Shown: positions 21,301 to 29,223 of the stretch, piece by piece | Layout of the letters: the number at the start of each line of letters is the position of its first letter | How positions within the stretch are numbered: position 1 is the first letter of the stretch | Assembly: GCA_920105805.1 (NCBI GenBank) | Contig: CAKKTI010000274.1 | Coordinates: 1 to 29,223, forward strand | From: Condylostoma magnum | Taxonomy: Eukaryota > Ciliophora > Heterotrichea > Heterotrichida > Condylostomatidae | DNA: 29,223 nt | Reading direction: 5' to 3' | The notes under the pieces: generated by a model | What the model saw: the letters and a program-made list of their open reading frames with translations, nothing else | Told to the model about the DNA's origin: nothing | The model's database searches: none | Translations under genes and position numbers: made by a program

Positions 21301-24300
21301 TTGTAAGTTATGCCAATCTCCTTGTGTTGAGTGTTAAAACGATATAAATACTTGCACTGTTTGCTAAGAAAATACAAGTCTGTATAATAATCAATGCCTG
21401 GCTTAGTGTCCAAACGGATATGAAAATCGTCTGGGAATATGTGAGCCTTTATGTGCTTAAAACTGTACTTAGGAGTTATTAGGAAACTCAGACTGTGATA
21501 TATTTTGTAATTTTAGGCCATGTAATTATGATAATGGTAATTGCAGTCTAACTGATTGCCCTCCTGGATAGTATAGACAAGGTTTAGACTGCCTTGATTG
21601 TGCATATCCCTGCAATACGTGCTCATCTCTCGGCTTCTGTACATCCTGCTAGTCTTCAAACGATGATGATAATGTACAGCTCCTACTATATCAAGGTTAA
21701 TGTATGAAACAATGTCCTTAATAAACATACAGAGATGGTATAATATGCTATGATTGCCATGGATCATGCGCCTCTTGTTAATCAAATGCAAGTTTTTGTA
21801 CATCTTGCCCTGATACCTAATTTTTATATAACAACACATGTATTAACACCTGTCCGAATTAAACAACAATAACAATAGGTTAAACATGTGAACCATGCAA
21901 TCCAAACTGCTCAACATGCTCAGGAAGTATAAACACATGCACTTCATGCCCTGAGGGCACCTTTCTTAGTAAAGGACAGTGCATTCCTTCTTGCCCTAGT
22001 GGACAGACCACTACTCCCAATTCATCTGGATAGTGTATTGATTGTACTGATAACTGCAATACATGTCTAGGATAAGTGAATCACTGTACTTCGTGCAGTT
22101 CAGGTTTGCTATTCTAAAACACTTGTGTAGATTAATGTCCTTAAGGTTTTGCAGGTTTAGCATCGGACCCTGAAAAATGCTCAGAATGTAGTTCAGATTG
22201 CCTATAATGTGAAAGTTTAGCAGATAGATGCAGTGAGTGTATATTTGGGTAAGTTTTAACCGATCTAAAACGATGCTAAGATATACCGGAATGCCCTGCA
22301 GGTAAAACAGTCACTAATAGTTCTAATGCCACATGTATTAACTGCGAATTACCATGTACTTAATGTATAGAAGAAGTAAATAAATGCACGGAGTGCATAG
22401 GAGATTTGATTTTAAAGGATAACTAATGCCTTACATGCAATTCTCCGTGCAAAACATGTGTAGACTCTGTTGACAAATGTACTTCTTGCGAGGAGGGTTA
22501 TTATATATCAGGTAATAAGTGCTTATAATGTCATTCAACCTGTCTAGCCTGCTCAAATAACTCATATACATGTACAGCCTGCTCCGCAGGCTCAATTTTA
22601 CTAGAAAACGAGTGTTAACCTTGCTCCAACAACTGTCTAACTTGCAGCGGAACTCAGGGAAACTGTACTTCATGCTAAGAAGGAATGTTTCTAGAGGATG
22701 GAATATGCGTGTCTTGCTCTCCAGATTGCAATACATGTGAGGGAAAATCTGATAGATGTACTAGTTGTATCAGCGGAGAGTTTATCAATAACTTTTAATG
22801 TGAACAATGCTCTAGTAACTGTTAAGAGTGCTCTGGGTCGAGTGATAATTGTACAGAATGTCCTTAGGGGTAAGTTGAGATCAATGGGGTTTGTGGAGTA
22901 TGCAAGTTTGCTTGTTAGAACTGTACTACAGATTTTGAGACTTGTGGTACTTGCAGAATAGGTTATACACGTATTGAGGGTGGCGATGATGAATGTGTAA
23001 AGTGTAATAACTAGTGCTTGAGTTGTGATGGAGATACTGAGGTGTGTACAGATTGTGCAAATACAGAACATTTTCTGTATGAAGGAGAGTGTTTTGAGCA
23101 ATGTCCTAATAATACCGTATCAGTTGGATAGTAGTGTAAGAAATGTGATTAAAGTTGTTTGGCATGTGAAGATACTCCTTAGAACTGTACTAGTTGTAAT
23201 GAATTACAGGTTTTATTTGATGGAATGTGCATTGAGGCATGTCCAAGCGGATTTGAGTAAGTAGAGTCTGTTTGTGTCGAGTGTGAAGATGCATTGAACT
23301 GTCCAAAGGTTGATTAAGATAATGATGGTGGAGAAAGTGAGGAAGAAGATGATAAGGATGAGGGATTGGATACTGGTACTCTGCCTTTTCCTTTTATTGG
23401 AGGAGGTGTTATATCATTCTTTATCGTTTTAGTGTCTAAAATAGCAGCTGCTGGGGTTAATTTTATACAGTCTATTGTGGCTATTTGAGCTATTTTAGCG
23501 TTCTTCTCATGGGTGTTTGTAGCATTATGACTGTTTTTAACTTCTGGAGCGGAGGATGAAGGATTTAGAAGACTTCTGGAGATTAATCCTATATAAGGAG
23601 ATTTGGTTGACATTGCACTCATGCTTATTATCCTTGGTATTGGAGTGATGATTATATGCAACTTTATATACATTTGCACATTTATATGCAGAGTTGTGCT
23701 GAAAGATAACTTGTATTAAGAATGACGTAAAGATCATTGCTGTGGTTCTGTAACTATAGGAATTATTGCTACTCTTATAATTTTCTACTCAATAAGACTT
23801 ATGTTTTGTGGATTATGCAATTAAAGTGTTTTTAAAGCTAGGTTTAGCAAGTTTTACAATATTTTCAAATCTTTAGTTGTAATAAGCTGGATTAGTATTT
23901 TTCTAGCATTGTTGCCGATAATAATAGGCCTAGGCTTACTTTTATATCACTTTGGGTGATCAAACATTACATGAATGTATGCAGCGGATTCATTAATAAT
24001 AACAGTGATTTTACTCATTTTGCTCATTTGTGATATAAGAACAATGGATCAAGCTATAATGAGAGAACTTTACATTCCTGTATAGGATATAGGTAAATTC
24101 TAAACAAAAGAATCAGGCAAAAAGCTACAAACAATTCCAAAAGAAAGAAAAAGGTCATAGTCTCTTATAATAAACACAGATTCTTTACTACAACAAGGTA
24201 AACATGTCAATTCTCATCCTATATTAGCAAGAGAATCACTACTGACTCCTTCAATAAGCCAACGAGTTTTAACAACCAACAAAGATATAGAGCCCTTTGA

Positions 24301-25669
24301 TATAATACTAGATGATTCCACCTTTATAGTAGAGGAAGGAGACAAATCTGGCAATTTTATATCTGAATAATAATCCTTAAAAGACATAATATCTCGTCCT
24401 AACTTCCAACAATTCGACACTTTACCAGAACAACATATAGAAGAAGTTGAGATCATTGCATATACAGAATCCGACGAAAACAGCAGCAGTGACGATGGCT
24501 AATTACAAAGAGTTAAAGATATCACCAAATTCGACTTCAACAGAGCCATTCCAGACTAATCTGACCCTAAAGTAATCTCAATACCTGAGAAATAGACAGG
24601 AAAGCGATATTACTTGAGAAAAGGCTTTAAAGGGGCAAGAATAGTAGACTTAGAGAACAAAGTGATCGATTTAATGCCTCCTATTAAAAACACTTAAAAG
24701 TACGACATGTCCCAGACAATTATTGACGAGTAAGATGTAAGACTAGCCACACTTAGAACGCACTCCGGGGAGAAGTACAGAGTCAGACGTGAGTTTCACC
24801 GAGCGAGGATACTGGACCTAGAAAACAAAGCCAAGGACTAACTAATAGGCACAAATATACAAAACGAGGGGGACTATGAGCTATTCAACGCGTATATAGA
24901 CTAAACTGACCCTGAGACTATAATAGCAACTCACAGTTAAACAGGAAAAGATATGAAAATAAGAAAAACATTCCACCAGGCAAGAATTGTAGATTAACAA
25001 GGATAGATTTTGCCTAATATAGCTCCAATTGACAGAAACGACTATGATATTCCTTCAGCTTAGGTGGATAAGGAAGACGTGCATTATGCAACTTTAACAC
25101 ATAAGAAAGATCTAAACAGAGTAAGAGTACGACGAGATTTTAGAGGGGCAAAGATAGTTGATTTTGAAGCTAAAGTGAATAGGCCGATTAACTAATCTTT
25201 TTTACTTAGCGATATAAGTCCTATAGCTAAAATTCCGGAAATAGCTAAAAAACCTCCAAGACCACCTACTATCGATAGATTTGAAATAGAACCGTTAGAA
25301 TTCCAGGAGAGTGAAGCAGATCCTAGTGACAATCGATTAGACGATCTAGCGCTTATCATTAATAAAGTGGAGAAGGAATAGAAGGATATGACACATTGGC
25401 AGTACAGCGCGTCTGAAATGAATAAAGATACACCTAATCCTTTGCTTTACTCAGGATTTAGATCACAGTAAAACAGTAATGAAAGCTTTGAGTTGTTTAC
25501 TAAAACACGCTATAACTTATCGTAAAGCCATAATAGATACATAAATTAGCCTCCCGTCAATAGAAGAAAGAGTGACACCCCAAATAGTATGGTATCTAGA
25601 CCTCATTCTACTGAAAGAGCTTTGTTTATGGCGGGGGATAGTATAATGAAGAATAATAGAAGAAGATGA
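15338..25669 (+). CDS. Giant cysteine-rich multi-pass surface protein
   Basis: 3443 residues in one uninterrupted frame. Order: signal peptide (MNTLFLMIIAHSIEL); seven ~135-148-residue beta-type repeats (to ~959); furin/GF-receptor-like Cys-rich repeats (960-2655) with three Lin12/Notch repeats (from 1449, 1745 and 2039); an acidic linker (GESEEEDDKDEG); about six membrane helices (~2680-2910, e.g. GGGVISFFIVLVSK, LVDIALMLIILGIGVMIICN, SLIITVILLILLICDI); and a ~530-residue cytoplasmic tail with four 56-58-residue repeats (3065-3290). Many TAA/TAG are Gln and eight TGA are Trp, five of them in the membrane part. The end is TGA 25667; no stop triplet occurs in the 39 codons before it. Large Cys-rich proteins of this kind are common on ciliate surfaces. 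Ligand and role are unknown; the tail suggests signalling or an adaptor function. Unspliced 15-nt introns cannot be ruled out. Confidence 0.85.
15383..18215 (+). repeat. Seven tandem extracellular beta-type repeats
   Basis: Seven copies of a 130-148-residue unit. Each carries a strand ending in a short 'I.N' plus Pro signature: EQIINPQTS (~15645), DNVRNPPNS (~16090), KNITNPPTT (~16490), NQIQNPSTT (~16908), GFIKNPPST (~17320), ANVKNPSST (~17720) and SDITNPQIN (~18113). Each is preceded by a 'G..I...FP' strand (e.g. ASISIVFPNA) and a single Cys pair. They look like Ig-like or cadherin-like beta sandwiches; I cannot name the family. Confidence 0.75.
19682..19774 (+). repeat. Lin12/Notch repeat 1 within the Cys-rich array
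   Basis: The 31-residue segment CNEGCNAVLLENQSCDQNCN followed by AACNNDNGYC has the LNR pattern of six cysteines and the Asn/Asp calcium-binding residues. In Notch such repeats bind calcium and shield a protease site. Confidence 0.75.
20570..20662 (+). repeat. Lin12/Notch repeat 2
   Basis: CAPGCTDSLLNNSVCDEICN followed by NACNTDNQMC, again 31 residues with six cysteines. It starts 888 nt after copy 1 and is followed by the same type of unit (PTGRYFDGAECKDC) that follows copies 1 and 3. Confidence 0.75.
21452..21544 (+). repeat. Lin12/Notch repeat 3
   Basis: CAQNCTQELLGNSDCDIFCN followed by RPCNYDNGNC, the copy closest to the family consensus. It starts 882 nt after copy 2 and is followed by PPGQYRQGLDCLDC, matching the unit after the other two copies. 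Confidence 0.78.
24530..25207 (+). repeat. Four tandem 56-58-residue cytoplasmic repeats, unrecognised
   Basis: Units begin at 24530, 24698, 24872 and 25040 (168, 174, 168 and about 168 nt). Each has a short lead with an aromatic and an acidic residue (FDFNRAI, KYDMSQTI, DYELFNAY, DYDIPSAQ), an Asp-led strand, then a basic core: YYLRKGFKGARIVDLENK, YRVRREFHRARILDLENK, MKIRKTFHQARIVDQQGQ, VRVRRDFRGAKIVDFEAK. The shared pattern is [VI]RRxFxxA[RK]I[VL]D followed by Leu/Phe and Glu. It lies after the last membrane helix. I know of no named domain with this pattern. Confidence 0.8.
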
Positions 25670-25684
25670 CATATTTGAAATTTA
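25670..25684. other. 15-nt gap between convergent stops
   Basis: TGA 25667-25669 of the giant gene (+) and TGA 25685-25687 of the cyclase gene (-) are separated by 15 nt. A second in-frame TGA for the plus gene lies at 25676. The transcripts' 3' ends must be extremely short or overlap. Confidence 0.75.
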
Positions 25685-28600
25685 TCATGTTATGAAATAA
25701 CTATCAACAGCCTTTCCAATTGTGTCGAGTCTTATATCTTCGGATTTTTCGTAGTTTAGCACTATTCCGGCTTGTTGCAGGATATTCAGAGTTTGTCCCG
25801 ATGCGTGGATACTTCCTGGCCTGCCTGTACTTTCTAGTTTGTTAGCTATAAATATATCGGGCCCGTAGACATCATAGCGCACTATAGTAGAGCCTGTTAT
25901 GCCTGCTATCACATTTCCAGTGTGGATCCCGATACGCATGTCTAATTCAGCATTAAGTATCCTTCTTACCTGTTATATCACATTTATCATCTATTAAGCA
26001 AATCTGTATACATTAAGACACTCTTCTTATGGGTCTCTTGCATCCTAGGAAACATACCCCATTGCTACGTAACAGTCTCCAATTGTATGCACCTTGTAAA
26101 CCTTGTTTGCAACACATCTTTTATCGAATTTTGTGAAAAGTTTACTGAGCATTCCTATTACTTGGTGAGGGGAACGATTTGAGGATCATTGGGTAAAGCC
26201 TACAATGTCTGCGTATAAAATTGTTGTGTTTTGCAGAATATCGGTAATTGATAATCCTAGTTTTAAGTTTTTGAAAACGTGTACTGGGAGCATGTTTTAA
26301 GCTAGTTTTTCTGTTCTATTTATCTTTTGTTATACAAGTTCACTGTGTTTTTCCTTAGCTACGATTTGATATTATATCGTGTATGTAGTTGTGGCTAGTA
26401 TGATAAGGAAAATTACTTGATATATTGTGAGTAGTATTACTTCTTATGTGTCGTAGTAAAACAAAGCCAAGATTGTAAAAATAGCTTGTAATAGGATAGG
26501 GAGAATTAAAAGCTTACCTATTGAAATTGGGAGTGCATGATATATAAAAAGACAGTGTAATTAGACTGACATAAATTAGACTTCTATCGGGAGATCTTAC
26601 ACCTAGTAAACTTACATAATCGATACTGCATAGCTTGATATGTGAATAATTAGAGAAACTATGGGAATTAAATAAAAATTCCTGTATAGAACCACTACTA
26701 GCCCGAATACAACACTAATGATAACCATAGCAAGTCTTTAGTAAATCATTTCACTACTCACACTATCAATACTAGCCAAATTGTAGAAAAAGCAAATTAG
26801 AAGGAACGTTAGATTTAACCCAAATTCTAATGCCAATCCTCAAAACACAATGGATTTATGATTTAATAGGAAATAACGTCTGAATTACTTCTCTTGCATA
26901 TTTTCATAATACCAAATGTTTACAGGATATTCGTGCTTTTGATGATCACACAACTACATTTTATCAAGCATAGTTAAATCCTCTTTCTCCTGTTACTTAT
27001 CTTAGTGTGTATTAATCAATAACAATTTCTTTTCTTAAATAGTTTCTAACTCACTTGAAGTAGGATCAGTGCTTTATAAGGAAATTGATTTAATGGTTCG
27101 TCTTTTTTTGAATCTCTAATACTTAATCCTTAGCTTAGAGCTAGGAGTATTAACTAGTGTTTAACTTCTTTGCCAAATTTGGGATGATTGTTCTTAAATT
27201 ATGTCATTTTACTCATTCTCAACTACATAAGTAGTAATTCACCCTTTCCCCTTTGCTTCAACTTGATTTCTTTTTGCTTCTATTGTGTCATATTATGATA
27301 ACCTTTGATAAAATTCAGAACTCATTTGGATAGCTCCTGATTTTTAAAGGGTTGTACACATTCTACTTGCTGTGTTTACAGTATCTCCTACTAGAGAAAA
27401 TTAAGGCTTATGATATCCAACTACTCCAGCTATTACAGGCCCACAGTGAATTCCTATCTTAACCTAAACCTTTGTATCATTAAACTCTGTAATTTCTTAT
27501 ATAAAGCTTAAAATATTCTAGGCAAATGAATAACAACGTTGCTCACATTAAATATCTGAGAATTAGTCCTCCATTTCCGAATACTCTAATCCTGTGCAAG
27601 CCATATAGGTTTTTTCTACTGTTTCAATCTTAGTAACTCCTAAATCTAAGCAAAATTTGTCAAGTTTATTAAAGAAATTGTCTAAAAACTGTATCAAATT
27701 CTTTGGGCTTAAATCAATGCATATTTCCTCAAAGTTGCTTATATTACAGAAAAGTATCGCTACATGGGATTGCTCATATGCAAAATTTCGGCCTCCTATT
27801 TTAACTTTTTCTTTTACAAAAGGAGGCAAAAGGTAATCTAGGATAGAGTTCGCTTAATTCATCTATTGATCTTTGTGTAGTAATAAGGCATAGCTTTCTC
27901 TTTATTGTCGATTTATTTAAATGCTTAGTATGATACAGAAGACTGTAAATTTGATATAGAATAAAATAGTAAACACTATCAAATGCATGTAAATGTGATC
28001 ATCTAAATCTGATTGTTCTTATATAACTAAGCTTAGCACTAGCTAGCCCAGCGTATGGAATATTATTAGGATTATTATTGATTATTCTATAAAAAACTAT
28101 GATAATAGTAAGTAGGTGATTAAGTTAGCTGATAAAGGGTTAACAGCCATTTAAGCGTAACTGACTGTAAAATAGGCTAGAATTGCAACTATACAATAAA
28201 TCTTAATAATTCCTTGAAAGTTTTTCCTTATACTGTTAAGATACCAAATCATAATAAGTTGCAGTATGAAAACTACTAAAAGTAGTAATAAATAGGAGAT
28301 CTTTGGCATTTCTAAATCAGCTATAGCAAATACAATTATTGATATAAAAAGTATTATTATTACTATTAGCTTTGATATCAATTTCCACCTGAAATGTTAT
28401 TAAAAGAATTACTTTTAGAATTACAGTTCTTATTCGTAATAAACAAATCTTAAAGTATATTATTGCACTAGTTAGTATCCAAGTTTTTAAATTGATTATT
28501 TATAGTGCATTGATTTATTAATAACGCTATCTAATGAATTCTTGAAGTAATAATTCCATTTAATTAGAGCTTTAGAAATTTTAAGATAGAAAAGCTTTTT

Positions 28601-29223
28601 ATCAGTAAAATAATATAATAATTCTATAGTAAAGTAGAATAGCTTTATGAGTATTATATAAGTAAAGACTGTGAGAAGTATTTAAAGCTGTTATACAGGC
28701 AATAAATTCTCAACAGTAAAATAGCTAAGTTTGCCTATATTGTCTCCTGAAAATTAAATACTTAGGAAAAATAAAACAAAAATTGTAATACTTATAATTG
28801 ATTTCAGTACAATTTTGTATCAAACACTTAGGGAATTTCTTAACATTTCATAAGTATTGATAAAAAGTAATGAAAAGAAAGTGTATCCCTGCTATATCTA
28901 TAGATTATTACAATATCCCTAAGCATTTATTACTTATGCTGCAAATTTTATGACTAGTATAATAATAAATGCTTATAAATTAGCTTTTACCAGTATTTTT
29001 ATGATTGTAAACTTATTCTTAGAATTGTTAATCAATTAGTTCAAATATGCTTAAGTTGTATTATCATAGTATTTAAGATCAATAAAATAAATGATAAAAC
29101 AAGGCATGAGTATAAGCAAATAATTCAATACAATAATTTCAGGTATTTGTAGCAATCCATATCCATTAAAGAAGGTAAAAATTTACCAGTACAAATTTAT
29201 AAGGAAAATTGTGATATTGAGTA
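25685..29223 (-). CDS. P4-ATPase/guanylyl cyclase fusion, C-terminal part (5' partial)
   Basis: 1179 codons in one frame; the start lies beyond the window. From N to C: membrane helices of a P4-type flippase (FFNGYGLLQIPEIIVLNYLL, LMPCFIIYFID, YL..LINNSKNKF); a hydrophobic block (~27880-28380); cyclase domain C1 (~27240-27870); a second six-helix block (~26340-26860); cyclase domain C2 (25690-26330). This is the layout of ciliate and apicomplexan guanylyl cyclases. C1 keeps VKIGIHCGPVIAGV and QFSLVGDTVNTASRM with transition-state Asn and Arg, but lacks the metal-binding Asp residues (FCNISNFEE; KIETVEKTYM). C2 has both metal Asp (ILYADIVGFT; HTIGDCYVAMG) but YGPDIFIANKLES instead of NxxxR. 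The roles are thus swapped relative to mammalian adenylyl cyclase. Glu in KIETV suits guanine. TGA is Trp in KGKGWITTY and FTQWSSN, and the stop at 25685. Confidence 0.92.

Larger units (their letters stand above)
18216..23300 (+). repeat. Furin/GF-receptor-like cysteine-rich repeat array (about 33 units)
   Basis: The translation is a long run of ~45-50-residue units of the form CxxCxxxCxxC, then C..G, then a Gly/Tyr segment and CPxG. Examples are CDGNCKTCEGDVSNCKSC and CNPNCSTCSGSINTCTSC. Such units form stacked disulphide-bonded rods in furin-like and growth-factor-receptor Cys-rich domains. Unit number is an estimate from length and motif count. Confidence 0.85.

Noticed and set aside
18691-23101. 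Several 60-136-codon frames on both strands inside the Cys-rich array
   Set aside because: Off-frame shadows of the repeated Cys codons in the giant gene.

Overview
The window looks like macronuclear DNA of a heterotrich ciliate of the Condylostoma type. The decisive evidence is the genetic code. TAA and TAG are read as Gln inside genes: three of the five in-frame TAA codons of the actin gene fall on invariant actin Gln positions. TGA is read as Trp inside others, for example at a Cache-domain Trp and in cyclase motifs. Yet all three triplets also end genes: actin, RPL27A, NACA and NOC2 end at TAG, and three large genes end at TGA. This is the context-dependent code described for Condylostoma magnum (NCBI table 28). 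A 16-nt GT-AG intron at the left edge also fits heterotrichs. Because no triplet is always a stop, open frames mean little here. I called genes from homology, Gly/Asp/Glu content, base composition and leader signature.

Left part (1-5471), compact housekeeping genes: the end of an unrecognised helical protein with the tiny intron, NOC2 (ribosome export), NACA on the minus strand with a small coiled-coil ORF upstream, a conventional 376-aa actin, and RPL27A convergent with it. Stop-to-stop gaps are 34 and 72 nt.

Middle (5472-10709): two AT-rich stretches (about 1.6 and 1.2 kb) with no gene I can support, separated by a small Gln-rich gene. Then come an RBR ubiquitin ligase with two extra RING-like units in front, and a small two-helix membrane protein.

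Right part (10710-29223), four large signalling or ciliary genes arranged plus/minus/plus/minus. They are: a dCache-type membrane sensor; a 977-aa protein with a CEP164-type WW module; a 3443-aa surface protein; and the C-terminal two-thirds or so of a P4-ATPase/guanylyl-cyclase fusion. The surface protein has seven beta-type repeats, about 33 furin-like Cys units, three Lin12/Notch repeats in a 295-residue super-repeat, about six membrane helices, and four copies of an unrecognised 56-58-residue cytoplasmic repeat. Convergent ends here are only 4 and 15 nt apart, and the divergent pair 15223-15337 shares a 115-nt promoter.

Three genes are linked to environmental sensing or signalling (dCache sensor, giant Cys-rich receptor, cyclase) and one to cilia (CEP164-like). 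That they act in one pathway is not shown by the sequence. The most interesting items are the three-way ambiguous stop code with nearly abutting convergent ends, the fourfold cytoplasmic repeat, and the triple-RING RBR ligase.
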